The notes under the pieces: generated by a model
Database searches by the model: none
Seen by the model: only the letters and a program-made list of their open reading frames with translations
Told to the model about the DNA's origin: nothing
DNA from: Acetobacter sp. AN02
GTDB lineage: Bacteria > Pseudomonadota > Alphaproteobacteria > Acetobacterales > Acetobacteraceae
Length of the DNA stretch: 64,000 bases
Direction of reading: 5' to 3'
NCBI RefSeq assembly: GCF_029759835.1
Contig: NZ_JAJJND010000002.1
Span: 1-64,000, forward strand
Position numbers and translations under genes: made by a program
In this document: positions 34,291 to 44,297 of the stretch, in pieces
Numbering within the stretch: position 1 is the first letter of the stretch
Layout: each line of letters begins with the position of its first letter

Positions 34291-35361
34291 TCAGGCGCTC
34301 AGTGCCTCGTGCAGTTCCCGGGGGCCGTTCAGGACGCCTTTGTCCGTGATATAGGCTGTGACGAGATCTGCGGGGGTGATGTCGAAGGCCGGGTTTCTGG
34401 CCGGTGATGTCGTAAGGGCGATACGGCGCATCACGCCGTTTTCATCCGGTCCGGTAAGGAATCGGACCTCGTCCTGGGTGCGTTCCTCAATGGGGACTGC
34501 GGCACCGTCCGGCGTCTGTACGTCGTATGTGCTGGACGGAAGCGCGACATAGAACGGGATATCTGCGGCCTTTGCCGCGAGAGCCTTGAGGCAGGTTCCG
34601 ATCTTGTTGCAGACGTCTCCGTTGGCCGTGACGCGGTCCGTGCCGACGATGACCATGTCCACCTGGCCCTGCTGCATGAACAGGCCGCCTGCATTATCGG
34701 CGATATAGCTGTTCGGAACGCCGTGTCCGCCCAGTTCGAAAGCTGTCAGGGCGCCCTGGTTGCGGGGGCGGGTTTCATCGACCCAGACATGCACCGGGAT
34801 TCCTGCATCATGCGCCATATAGATCGGGGCTGTTGCCGTGCCCCAGTCGATGGTGGCGAGCCAGCCTGCATTACAGTGTGTGAGAATATTGACGGGATTT
34901 CCGTTTTTCCGTTCGGCAATCTTGCGGATCAGTTCCAGGCCCGCCACGCCGATCGCGTGGTTCATGGCGGCATCCTCGTCGCAGATGTCCCTGGCCTCTT
35001 TCCAGGCTGTTACCGCACGTTCCGAGGGCGGGAGCGGTGCGACGAGTGTTCTGACGCGCTCGAGTGCCCAGCGCAGGTTGACGGCTGTCGGGCGGGCATT
35101 GACAAGCAGTTCCCATGCTGAATCCAGCGAGATGTCGGAGCTGTCATCCGTCAGGGCCATGGCCAGACCGCAGGCTCCTGCGGCGCCGATCAGCGGGGCG
35201 CCGCGTGTTGCCATTTCCGCGATGGCGTTACGGGCCTGTTCTGCTGTGGATATCCGTATTTTCTCGACGGCCCAGGGCAGTCTGCGCTGGTCGAAAATGC
35301 CGATGCTGCGTCCGTCCTCCTCGAACCAGAGCGAGCGTGTTGCAACTCCGTTGAGTTTCAT
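34291..35361 (-). CDS. mtnA: S-methyl-5-thioribose-1-phosphate isomerase
   Basis: A 356-residue eIF-2B-like isomerase converting methylthioribose-1-phosphate to methylthioribulose-1-phosphate in the methionine salvage route. Seen: RGAPLIGAAGACGLA, ILTHCNAGWLAT with the catalytic Cys, and the catalytic Asp in VIVGTDRVTANGDVCNKIGT. The ATG at 35361 overlaps the mtnB stop by four bases (ATGA); the longer frame starts inside mtnB. It sits in a tandem repeat at this junction. Confidence 0.95.
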   Translation of the reverse strand: MKLNGVATRSLWFEEDGRSIGIFDQRRLPWAVEKIRISTAEQARNAIAEMATRGAPLIGAAGACGLAMALTDDSSDISLDSAWELLVNARPTAVNLRWALERVRTLVAPLPPSERAVTAWKEARDICDEDAAMNHAIGVAGLELIRKIAERKNGNPVNILTHCNAGWLATIDWGTATAPIYMAHDAGIPVHVWVDETRPRNQGALTAFELGGHGVPNSYIADNAGGLFMQQGQVDMVIVGTDRVTANGDVCNKIGTCLKALAAKAADIPFYVALPSSTYDVQTPDGAAVPIEERTQDEVRFLTGPDENGVMRRIALTTSPARNPAFDITPADLVTAYITDKGVLNGPRELHEALSA

Positions 35362-35390
35362 CTCCTGACTCCGTTCAGCTTCATTTCCTC
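35344..35390 (-). repeat. 23-nt imperfect tandem repeat at the mtnB/mtnA overlap
   Basis: On the minus strand two copies run 35390-35367 and 35367-35344. Each holds a purine-rich ribosome-like site, then ATGAA, CT, AACGGAGT. I count 19 of 24 aligned positions alike. The first copy encodes the mtnB C-terminus (MKLNGVRR); the second is the start of mtnA (MKLNGVAT). The 23-nt period moves the second copy to another frame. Confidence 0.85.
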
Positions 35391-35984
35391 CCAAGCGCAG
35401 GCAAGCAGGAATTCGCAGGCTTCCACCGCATATTCAGCATTCTGCATGGTTTTTCCCCAAGCGTAGAGGCCGTGGCCGCGAATATAGAAGGCGGGGAGCA
35501 GCTTTTTCTGTCTGCCCAGGATGCTCCGCAGCTCAGCGGCCAGGGCAGGCATATCCTGGCTGTTATCGACAAGGGGCATGTCCACGCGGACCTCATGCGT
35601 GTCAATTCCCGGAAAAGCCTTGAGAACTTCATAGCCTTCCAGAACGATTGTGTCCTGCCCCGCAAGTGCGCGGCTGAGGACGGTGCCGGGGATGCTGTGC
35701 GTGTGCAGCACGGCACCGGCTTCGGGGTCGAGATCGTAGATCAGGCAGTGCAGCAGGGTTTCTGCGGAGGGTTTCTTGCCGTCGAGCGGGGTTCCGTCGG
35801 CGGAGACGCGCATGACCTGATCGGGGGAGAGCATGCCTTTATGCGCGCCGGAGACCGTGATGGCTGCGGAGCCGTCCGGCAGTCTCACCGAGTAGTTTCC
35901 GGCTGTTGCCGGGGCCAGGCCGCGGGCGGCCAGGCGGTTTCCCGTTTCGATGATGGCCGCGGCGGCCCCCGTAAAATCACTCAC
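35358..35984 (-). CDS. mtnB: methylthioribulose-1-phosphate dehydratase
   Basis: A 208-residue class II aldolase/adducin-like zinc enzyme, next after MtnA in methionine salvage. Seen: NYSVRLPDG, the metal-binding HTHSIPGTVLSRAL, and the YIRGHGLYAWG with a third histidine. Length fits MtnB. It starts 37 bp after gcvP on the same strand, so it may share the gcv transcript. Later salvage genes (mtnC, mtnD) are not in the window. Confidence 0.92.
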   Translation of the reverse strand: MSDFTGAAAAIIETGNRLAARGLAPATAGNYSVRLPDGSAAITVSGAHKGMLSPDQVMRVSADGTPLDGKKPSAETLLHCLIYDLDPEAGAVLHTHSIPGTVLSRALAGQDTIVLEGYEVLKAFPGIDTHEVRVDMPLVDNSQDMPALAAELRSILGRQKKLLPAFYIRGHGLYAWGKTMQNAEYAVEACEFLLACAWEEMKLNGVRR

Positions 35985-36021
35985 TCAAAATCACTCATTC
36001 AGGGATTCTCCGGCTTTCGTA

Positions 36022-38886
36022 TCAGGTGTAGCTGCTTATGTCGGGGCAGGAACAGACCAGATTGCGATCACCGTAGACATTGTCGATGCGTCCGACCGGT
36101 GGCCAGTATTTGGACTCCGGCTTCACGCCCGGGGGAAAGCAGCCTGTTGCGCGGCTGTAGGGGCGGTCCCAGGTTTCTGCGGCCAGGTCTTCGCCCGTAT
36201 GCGGTGCGTGACGCAGGGCGGACTGTTCTGCCGGGACGCCTCCGTTTTCAACGGCGGCGATTTCCGCGCGGATTTCGAGCATGGCCTCGCAGAAGCGGTC
36301 CAGCTCTGCCTTGCTTTCCGATTCCGTCGGTTCGATCATGAACGTTCCGGCGACGGGGAAGCTGACGGTCGGGGCATGAAATCCGAAATCGACGAGGCGT
36401 TTGGCGATATCGTCCACCGTGATTCCGCAGGCATCCCTGATCGGGCGCAGGTCGATGATGCATTCATGCGCCACCCTGCCCTTCTCCCCGCGATACAGCA
36501 CCGGATAGGCATCCTGAAGGCGTGCGACGATATAGTTTGCATTCAGGATGGCGAGTTCGGTGGCGTGTCTCAGCCCTTTATCGCCCATGAGGCGGATATA
36601 GACCCAGGAGATCGGCAGGATGGAGGCCGACCCGGACGGTGCTGCCGAGACGGCACCGGCTTCTCCCGTTTCCGGGCGCGTCGGCAGATAGGGAGCCAGG
36701 TGCGCCTTCACCCCGATCGGCCCCATGCCCGGGCCGCCGCCGCCATGCGGGATGCAGAAGGTTTTGTGCAGGTTGAAATGGCTGACATCGCCGCCATATT
36801 CGCCGGGTTTTGCGAGGCCGACCTGAGCGTTCAGGTTGGCGCCGTCGACATAGACCTGCCCGCCTGCAGCGTGGACGAGTTCGCATGTCTCGCGCACGGT
36901 TTCCTCGAACACGCCGTGTGTCGAGGGGTAGGTGATCATGATCGCCGCGATGTTCTTTTCGTGTTCTGCGATTTTCAGTTTCAGATCATTGATGTCGATA
37001 TTGCCGCTGGCATCGCATTTCACGACGACGACGCGCATGCCGACCATCTGTGCCGATGCCGGGTTGGTGCCGTGTGCGGAGGCCGGGATCAGGCAGATAT
37101 CGCGGTGGCCTTCCCCCTGTGCCCGGTGCCAGCCGCGGATGGCCAGCAGACCGGCATATTCTCCCTGGGCACCTGAATTGGGCTGGAGCGAGACGGCTTC
37201 ATATCCGCTGATGCCGCAGAGCCATTTTTCCAGACCGGCAAAAAGCTCCTGATAGCCCTGCGTCTGATCCGTCGGGGCGAAGGGATGGATATTCGCGAAT
37301 TCCGGCCATGTGATCGGGATCATCTCCACGGTCGCATTCAGCTTCATCGTGCAGGATCCGAGGGGGATCATGGAGCGATCCAGCGCCAGATCCTTATCGG
37401 CAAGACGGCGGAGATATCTCAGCATATCCGTTTCCGAGCGGATGGCGGAGAAGACCGGCTGCTTCAGGAACTCTCCCGTACGGGCCAGGTTCTGCGGGAT
37501 GCCTGCGACGACTTCAGCCTCACCTGCTGAGGAAGTCCCGAGGCAGCTCAGGATTTTCTCGACGGTTTCGGGGGTGGATGTCTCATCAAGGCTGAGACCG
37601 ATCCGGCCCTTTCCCGCGTGGCGCAGGTTGATCCCGGCCTTTACCGCGCGCTGGTGAAGGCTCCGGGCTTCATCCTCCGGCAGGGAAATCGTGAGTGTAT
37701 CGAAGAATTTTTCCGATTCCGGAGAGATTCCGCGTGCACGCAGACCCGCTGCGAGCAGTGAGGTCAGACCAGCCACGCGGCGGGCAATGGCGGTCAGGCC
37801 CTCCGGACCGTGCCAGACGGCGTACATTGATGCGATGACGGCAAGGAGCACCTGCGCCGTGCAGATGTTCGACGTCGCTTTTTCACGGCGGATATGCTGC
37901 TCGCGGGTCTGGAGCGCGAGGCGGTAGGCCGGGCGTCCTGCGCTGTCCACGGACACGCCCACGAGGCGGCCGGGCATACTGCGCTTGAGGGCATCCTTCA
38001 CCGCCATATAGGCGGCGTGCGGGCCGCCGAAGCCCATGGGCACGCCGAAGCGCTGCATGGTGCCGATGGCGATATCCGCATTCATGTCGCCTGGTGTTTT
38101 CAGGAGTGTCAGTGCCAGGGGATCGGCGGTGATGACGGCGATGCCGCCTGCCTCGTGCAGGGCTGCGATTGCCTGTGTCGGGTCGTTCAGTGCGCCCGAG
38201 CTGCCCGGCCAGGAGAACAGTGCGCCGAACGCATCTGCTGCGACGAAATCCGTGTGTGAACCGATCTGAAGGGTAATGCCCACGGGTTCCGCACGGGTTT
38301 TCAGGACGGCGATGGTCTGCGGATGCGTGTCTGCATCGACGAAGAATGTCTGTGCCTTACTCTTTGCCGAACGCCGGGCGAGCATCATGGCCTCTGCTGC
38401 GGCGGTTGCCTCATCAAGCAGCGAGGCGTTGGCGATATCGAGGCCTGTCAGTTCGCAGACCAGAGTCTGGTAGTTCAGCAGGGCCTCAAGACGGCCCTGG
38501 CTGATTTCCGGCTGATACGGGGTGTAGGCCGTGTACCATGCCGGGTTTTCAAGAATATTCCGCTGGATCACGCCCGGGAGGATCGTGCCGTAATAGCCCT
38601 GCCCGATCAGGGAGGTCATCACCTGGTTTTTCGAGGCGATGGCCCGCAGTTCCTCCAGAACCTCCGCCTCTGACGTTCCGGCTCCGGTGTGTGTCGTTGT
38701 GGTGTTCAGGATGGAGGCCGGAACGGTCTGCGCGAGCAGTTCTTCCATTGAGGCCACACCGACAGTGGCGAGCATCTCCGCCGTTTCTTCCGGGCCGGAG
38801 CCGACATGCCGGCGGAGGAAGGCGGCGGCCGGCGGCCTGAGGCCCGCATGGAGGGAAGTGGCGGAGGAAGGCGGCATGGCGTTCAT
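36022..38886 (-). CDS. gcvP: glycine dehydrogenase (decarboxylating), P protein
   Basis: A 954-residue single-chain P protein of the glycine cleavage system. It decarboxylates glycine with pyridoxal phosphate and passes aminomethyl to the H-protein lipoyl arm. The cofactor lysine is Lys708 in [17 protein letters not shown]- and C-terminal halves of the ancient duplication are both complete (GQGYYGT... and [11 protein letters not shown]). Third gene of gcvTHP, with 33 bp after gcvH. Confidence 0.97.
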   Translation of the reverse strand: MNAMPPSSATSLHAGLRPPAAAFLRRHVGSGPEETAEMLATVGVASMEELLAQTVPASILNTTTTHTGAGTSEAEVLEELRAIASKNQVMTSLIGQGYYGTILPGVIQRNILENPAWYTAYTPYQPEISQGRLEALLNYQTLVCELTGLDIANASLLDEATAAAEAMMLARRSAKSKAQTFFVDADTHPQTIAVLKTRAEPVGITLQIGSHTDFVAADAFGALFSWPGSSGALNDPTQAIAALHEAGGIAVITADPLALTLLKTPGDMNADIAIGTMQRFGVPMGFGGPHAAYMAVKDALKRSMPGRLVGVSVDSAGRPAYRLALQTREQHIRREKATSNICTAQVLLAVIASMYAVWHGPEGLTAIARRVAGLTSLLAAGLRARGISPESEKFFDTLTISLPEDEARSLHQRAVKAGINLRHAGKGRIGLSLDETSTPETVEKILSCLGTSSAGEAEVVAGIPQNLARTGEFLKQPVFSAIRSETDMLRYLRRLADKDLALDRSMIPLGSCTMKLNATVEMIPITWPEFANIHPFAPTDQTQGYQELFAGLEKWLCGISGYEAVSLQPNSGAQGEYAGLLAIRGWHRAQGEGHRDICLIPASAHGTNPASAQMVGMRVVVVKCDASGNIDINDLKLKIAEHEKNIAAIMITYPSTHGVFEETVRETCELVHAAGGQVYVDGANLNAQVGLAKPGEYGGDVSHFNLHKTFCIPHGGGGPGMGPIGVKAHLAPYLPTRPETGEAGAVSAAPSGSASILPISWVYIRLMGDKGLRHATELAILNANYIVARLQDAYPVLYRGEKGRVAHECIIDLRPIRDACGITVDDIAKRLVDFGFHAPTVSFPVAGTFMIEPTESESKAELDRFCEAMLEIRAEIAAVENGGVPAEQSALRHAPHTGEDLAAETWDRPYSRATGCFPPGVKPESKYWPPVGRIDNVYGDRNLVCSCPDISSYT

Positions 38887-38919
38887 GCGGGCAGGTCTCT
38901 CTCAGGCGGTCTGTTCAGA

Positions 38920-39288
38920 TCAGGCCAGGAAGGTTTTGTAAGCTTCGGCATCCATCATACCGTCCATCTGGGACGGGTTCGTCAGCTTCATGCGGAAGAG
39001 CCAGCCTTCTCCTTCGGGATCTTTCGTCACGAGTGACGGATCTCCGTCGAGTTCCGGATTATTGTCCGTCAGCTCTCCGTCTGCCGGGGCATAGACATCG
39101 GAGGCTGCCTTGACGGATTCGACCACGGCAGCGCTGTCGCCTTTGCTGACGGGGGTTCCGGCTTCACGAACCTCCACGAAAACCAGCTCACCCAGTTCTT
39201 CCGCCGCGTGGCGGGTGATGCCGACTGTGGCTACGTCGCCCTCGACGCGGAGCCATTCGTGTTCTTCAGTGTAGTACGTTTTCGTCAT
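38920..39288 (-). CDS. gcvH: glycine cleavage system H protein
   Basis: A 122-residue lipoyl carrier. The lipoylated Lys60 is in [13 protein letters not shown]. Typical [16 protein letters not shown] and [13 protein letters not shown] are present. It shuttles the aminomethyl group between GcvP, GcvT and Lpd. It is 17 bp from gcvT and 33 bp from gcvP. Confidence 0.98.
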   Translation of the reverse strand: MTKTYYTEEHEWLRVEGDVATVGITRHAAEELGELVFVEVREAGTPVSKGDSAAVVESVKAASDVYAPADGELTDNNPELDGDPSLVTKDPEGEGWLFRMKLTNPSQMDGMMDAEAYKTFLA

Positions 39289-39305
39289 GATCTGTTTCCT
39301 GAAAT

Positions 39306-40439
39306 TCAGCGTTTGTAGCGGGAAGAAACGAAAGGCATCTCTGCGACGGTCACCCGGACGCGGCGTCCGCGCAGATTTGCGAAGAGAACGGTTCCGGGGT
39401 CCGAATGCGCGGTGTCCACATATCCCATGGCGACCGGTGCGCCGACAGTGGGGCCGAACACGCCGGATGTGACGGTTCCGATGGCCTGTTCCCCGTCTTC
39501 GGAGGCGAAGAGTTCGGCGCCTCCCCGGATCGGGGCGCGTCCTTCCGCCTTCAGGCCCACGCGACGACGGGGAGCGCCGGAGGCGAACTGCTGCAGGATG
39601 ATGTCCGCACCGGGGAAGCCGCCCTCACGGCTGCCTCCTGCCCTGCGGCTTTTCTGGATCGCCCATTCCAGCGCGCCCTCGACCGGGGTGGTGGTTTCAT
39701 CCAGGTCGGAGCCGTAGAGGCAGAGTCCGGCTTCCAGGCGCAGGCTGTCCCGGGCGCCGAGGCCGATCGGCTTTACTTCCGGCTGTTCCAGCAGGAGGCG
39801 GGCGATCCGGGCGGCGTCGTGGCCCTCGATACCGATCTCGAATCCGTCCTCTCCGGTGTAGCCCGAGCGGGAAATGATGACGCGGGCTCCGTCGAGCACG
39901 ATCTCGCGTGCATCCATAAAGCGCATGTCGTCCGTTTCCGGAGCGAGGCGGGACATGACCTGGCCTGCTTCCGGTCCCTGGAGCGCCAGGAGTGCGCGGC
40001 CGGACATAGACTCAACGATGCATGTGTCGTTCAGCCCTTCTTTCATCAGAGCGATGTCCTGCGTCTTGCAGGCCGCGTTCACCACGACGAGCAGCCAGTT
40101 TCCCATGCAGGAGACCATCAGATCGTCCAGGATTCCGCCTTTTTCATTCGTGAAAAGGGCGTAGCGCTGGCGGCCGGGCTTTATCGACACGATGTCGGCG
40201 GGCACGAGGGATTCGAGCGCCTTTGCCGCGACGCTCACGTCACCGCTGCGCGGGCGGACACGCACCTGACCCATATGCGAGACATCGAACAGTCCGGCAT
40301 GGGTTCGGGTGTGCTGGTGCTCGGCCATGATGCCGTCTGCGTATTGCAGGGGCATTTCATAGCCGGCGAAGGGAACCATTTTCGCGCCCTGTGCGACATG
40401 CACGTCGTACAGCGGCGTCCTCTGGAGGGTACCGTTCAT
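39306..40439 (-). CDS. gcvT: aminomethyltransferase, glycine cleavage T protein
   Basis: A 377-residue T protein from ATG 40439; a TTG one codon upstream is also possible. It takes the aminomethyl from GcvH to tetrahydrofolate and frees ammonia. Seen: [37 protein letters not shown] and [18 protein letters not shown]. The ribosome site is weak (GAG seven bases off), which fits control by the glycine riboswitch upstream. Confidence 0.96.
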   Translation of the reverse strand: MNGTLQRTPLYDVHVAQGAKMVPFAGYEMPLQYADGIMAEHQHTRTHAGLFDVSHMGQVRVRPRSGDVSVAAKALESLVPADIVSIKPGRQRYALFTNEKGGILDDLMVSCMGNWLLVVVNAACKTQDIALMKEGLNDTCIVESMSGRALLALQGPEAGQVMSRLAPETDDMRFMDAREIVLDGARVIISRSGYTGEDGFEIGIEGHDAARIARLLLEQPEVKPIGLGARDSLRLEAGLCLYGSDLDETTTPVEGALEWAIQKSRRAGGSREGGFPGADIILQQFASGAPRRRVGLKAEGRAPIRGGAELFASEDGEQAIGTVTSGVFGPTVGAPVAMGYVDTAHSDPGTVLFANLRGRRVRVTVAEMPFVSSRYKR

Positions 40440-40471
40440 CAAGAACTCACAGTATGGAGAAGGTGGAGAAA

Positions 40472-40530
40472 GGAACAGAAGATCAAAGGACGCGCTCCGG
40501 CCTGCTTAAACCCTGCGCCCCTTCTGTTCC
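40472..40530 (-). promoter_or_regulatory. expression platform of the glycine riboswitch
   Basis: GGAACAGAAG of the RNA (complement of 40521-40530) is the exact 10-base complement of CUUCUGUUCC 39 bases further down (complement of 40472-40481). The same CAGAAG also pairs with CUUCUG at 40585-40580 to close aptamer 2. The pairings exclude each other. After the lower helix comes only a short UUUCUCC, so control may be by structure near the gcvT start more than by classic termination. Confidence 0.7.
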
Positions 40531-40679
40531 CTTGCCTGAGATTGCTATCCCGTCGGCGGGCGCATAGGGCGCCTCTCTCCAGAAGTATGGTGTCTGCGGG
40601 GTCCTTTTGCCTGAGAGTTTCCGGGGCGGTTGCTCCTTCGGCGCCGGACCTCTGAAGGCCCGGTCTCTCCCTCCGCGAC
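40518..40679 (-). ncRNA. tandem glycine riboswitch
   Basis: Upstream of gcvT on the minus strand are two glycine aptamers in a row. Aptamer 1 shows GGAGAGACC, CCGAAGGAGCAA and AACUCUCAGGCAAAAGGACC. Aptamer 2 shows CUGGAGAGAGG, the GAUAGCAAUCUCAGGCAAGG core. These CUCAGGCAA and GAGAG elements are the conserved core of the glycine class, and the site before gcvT is its classical location. Glycine binding should raise gcvTHP expression. Confidence 0.93.
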
Positions 40680-40686
40680 ACTGCCG

Positions 40687-40715
40687 AATGTGGCAGCCGT
40701 CATTGGCAAAGTCAA
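40687..40715 (-). promoter_or_regulatory. probable promoter of the gcv operon
   Basis: On the minus strand TTGACT (40715-40710) is separated by 17 bases from CACATT (40692-40687). The start point would fall a few bases before aptamer 1. The -35 is good and the -10 poor. Confidence 0.5.
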
Positions 40716-40795
40716 ACGAAATCAGGCTCCCTCACCTTCTCCGGAAAGAAGGGCCGGAGCCTGCTGTATCGATGCTGTTTTTCGCGGATTCCCGC

Positions 40796-41656
40796 TCAGG
40801 GGAGACAGCGGGAGATATAGGGCGGGAGCGCGAAGGATGCGGCGTGAACTTCCGGTGTCCAGTACTCCGTTTTACCGGTCAGACCCGCCTGTTCTGCACG
40901 TTTGCGGATGGTGGCGACATCCTGTGATCCGGCGATGTCTTTTTTGCTGCCGATCCCCAGCGTCATGAAGCCGCCGACATAGGTCGGCACGGCGGCGACA
41001 TAGGCTGATACGTGGCTGAAGAAGCGGGCGCGGCGCAGGCTTGTGTCGCGCAGTTCGTCCGCCTGCATGAACGGTACGCCGCACTGATTGACGATCAGGC
41101 CATCCTCACCCAGCACGCGGGCGCAGTTCTCATAAAACGAATCCGTAAAGAGAACCTCTCCCACACCGATGGGATCGGTGCTGTCCACGATGATGACATC
41201 GAATGCACCGTCGGGAGCTCGGGTGACATAATCAATGCCGTCTCCGACAATGACTTCGGCACGCGGATCGGACCAGGCGTCTCCTGAGATTTTCGGCAGG
41301 AATTTTTTTGAAAGTTCGATGACATCGCCATCGATTTCCACCATCACCGCTTTTTCCACAGTCGGGTGCTGCAGCACGCGGCGGAGGACGCCGCCGTCTC
41401 CGGCTCCGATGATCAGGACGCGGCGTGCAGCGCCATGAGCCAGCAGCGGCACATGCGTGAGCATTTCCTGATAGACGAATTCATCGCGTTCGGTGATCTG
41501 TACCACGCCGTCCAGGAGCAGGACACGTCCGTGGCTGTCGGTTTCGATAATTCTTATATCCTGGAAGGGACTTTTTGTATGAGCCAGTTCGGCTGTCACA
41601 CGAAAGCGCTGTCCCCAGCTGTCATAGAGTTCTTCCGCGATCCATGTTCCGGACAT
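40796..41656 (-). CDS. speE: polyamine aminopropyltransferase (spermidine synthase)
   Basis: A 286-residue spermidine synthase. It moves aminopropyl from decarboxylated S-adenosylmethionine to putrescine and frees methylthioadenosine. Seen: FQDIRIIETDSHGRVLLLDG, the EMLTHVPLL block, the nucleoside loop IIGAGDGGVLRRVL, and the catalytic VIIVDSTDPIGVGEVLF. It follows speD on the same strand after 124 bp. Confidence 0.96.
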   Translation of the reverse strand: MSGTWIAEELYDSWGQRFRVTAELAHTKSPFQDIRIIETDSHGRVLLLDGVVQITERDEFVYQEMLTHVPLLAHGAARRVLIIGAGDGGVLRRVLQHPTVEKAVMVEIDGDVIELSKKFLPKISGDAWSDPRAEVIVGDGIDYVTRAPDGAFDVIIVDSTDPIGVGEVLFTDSFYENCARVLGEDGLIVNQCGVPFMQADELRDTSLRRARFFSHVSAYVAAVPTYVGGFMTLGIGSKKDIAGSQDVATIRKRAEQAGLTGKTEYWTPEVHAASFALPPYISRCLP

Positions 41657-41780
41657 ACGCGCTATCTCCCGCAGGAAGTAAAATCAGCAGATCGGGCATG
41701 CGCATTTCGTACGGGGGAAAGAATTCCTCCGCACGAAATCCGGATATATGCCGATAATTGAAAATGCCTTGCGGCAGATT

Positions 41781-42248
41781 TCAGGAACGGTCGACCCGTC
41801 CGCGCCGTTCCTCGTCAATTTCCAGGCGTCCTGCCTGAAACAGGCGCTGCATGACCGGCACGGCCATGTGCGGATCGCAGGCGCCGCACATGAAGATATC
41901 CACGGCTGCGAAATTACGCTCGGGCCAAGTGTGGATCGAGATATGGCTCTCTGCGAGAACGACCACACCGGACACGCCGCCATTTGGTGAAAAATGGTGA
42001 AAATGACTGTGAAGAATCGTAGCGCCCGCCACAATAGCAGCCTCGCGCAGCGTGGCGTCTATTCTGTCAGGATCGTCGAGATTCTTCGCATCCCAGAGAT
42101 CGACCAGAAGATGCGTTCCCGCAAACTTCATTCCGTCGCGTTCGACAAAATAGTCCTTCCGCTCATCGTCCGATGCAGCGGCAAAAGAAGCATTCTGGTT
42201 ATTTCTCGGGAGTTCCGAGACCATCCCCAGTTGAGCAAGTGCGTTCAC
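41781..42248 (-). CDS. speD: S-adenosylmethionine decarboxylase proenzyme, bacterial class
   Basis: A 155-residue pyruvoyl-dependent enzyme. The proenzyme cleaves itself between Glu100 and Ser101 in LAESHIS, turning the serine into pyruvoyl. Also seen: GTHLLVDLWDAKNLDDP, ILHSHFHHFSPNGGVSG, HTWPE and FMCGACDPHMA. It starts with GTG; the first 38 residues before MKFAGTH are longer than in short family members. An RNA hairpin lies just upstream. Confidence 0.95.
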   Translation of the reverse strand: MNALAQLGMVSELPRNNQNASFAAASDDERKDYFVERDGMKFAGTHLLVDLWDAKNLDDPDRIDATLREAAIVAGATILHSHFHHFSPNGGVSGVVVLAESHISIHTWPERNFAAVDIFMCGACDPHMAVPVMQRLFQAGRLEIDEERRGRVDRS

Positions 42249-42271
42249 GACGTACCCCCAAACCAGCAGAC

Positions 42272-42300
42272 GGCCTGTTGGGCTTACGCCCCCTTGGGCC
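42272..42300 (-). promoter_or_regulatory. GUAA-capped hairpin in the speD leader
   Basis: On the minus strand GGGC-GUAA-GCCC (42291-42280) forms a 4-bp stem with a GNRA loop, nested by an outer GGCC/GGCC helix (42300-42297 with 42275-42272). It ends 23 bases before the speD GTG. It matches no riboswitch I can name. Confidence 0.4.
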
Positions 42301-42389
42301 AGGAGCGCGACTGATAGGGCTTCTCTTCCCGCAGTGCAAGCGAAATTACGATAATAAAGGGTAAATATTTTTCCGCAGTGAAATCAGGC

Positions 42390-42719
42390 TCAGTACAGCT
42401 GGTGATGGCGGTCGTAGGGCACCACGATTTCGTTTTTACGGGACAGGTTGAGCATGGCGCGTGCACGCTCATCCAGAAGATCGGGATCGAGTGCGCCTTC
42501 CTTCAGGCCCGCCACGCGACGGCGCCAGATGTCCTGCTCGACCATCGCGTTCTGCTGGGCCTCGTGCGCCTCATCCAGCTTGAGAAGCTCTTCATGATAG
42601 GCCTTCAGGCCGTGATCGCCCTGAGTAGCCTCCCAGCCGAAATAGGTTGTAAGACTGAGAAACAGGGCCGGGGGAACGGTCGCGCTGAGCGCGCGTCTGA
42701 TAAAACGTCCGATTTTCAT
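42390..42719 (-). CDS. ftsB: FtsB/DivIC-like septum formation initiator protein
   Basis: A 109-residue single-pass membrane protein: short basic N-terminus, membrane helix (about residues 12-28), a coiled coil (35-75) and the conserved DPDLLDERARAMLNLSRKNEIVV tail. It fits FtsB, part of the FtsQLB divisome. An AGGACGGA site precedes the ATG. Position directly after eno is the classical arrangement, though the eno terminator separates them. Confidence 0.88.
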   Translation of the reverse strand: MKIGRFIRRALSATVPPALFLSLTTYFGWEATQGDHGLKAYHEELLKLDEAHEAQQNAMVEQDIWRRRVAGLKEGALDPDLLDERARAMLNLSRKNEIVVPYDRHHQLY

Positions 42720-42815
42720 TCCGTCCTGCTTACCGTTCGCCTGTTTGCCTGATTCACCCTATCAGCCGAAAACTGACAAAGTTATGTCAGGATCTGACCT
42801 ACACTAGGCTTTCCT

Positions 42816-42850
42816 AAAAAAAGTAACCTGTTGCCCGAAAGCAACAGGTT
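42816..42850 (-). terminator. intrinsic terminator of eno
   Basis: AACCTGTTGC (42825-42834) pairs with GCAACAGGTT (42841-42850), 6-base loop. On the minus strand AC and seven T follow. It starts 26 bases after the eno stop. Confidence 0.95.
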
Positions 42851-42875
42851 GCTCTGTGTCCGGAGAAGAGGACTC

Positions 42876-44222
<1,347 letters not shown>

Positions 44223-44297
44223 CTAGTCCATTGCCTGTTAGGACGGAACGCCGCAGAGGCAAAAAAGTGGCCCGGTCCCTGCGTGTAATTTACGTGA

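Noticed and set aside
42301-42380. dif site at the GC-skew change
   Set aside because: The AT-rich stretch here lacks the 11-6-11 arms with a TTATG-type half site; it is more simply the speD promoter region.
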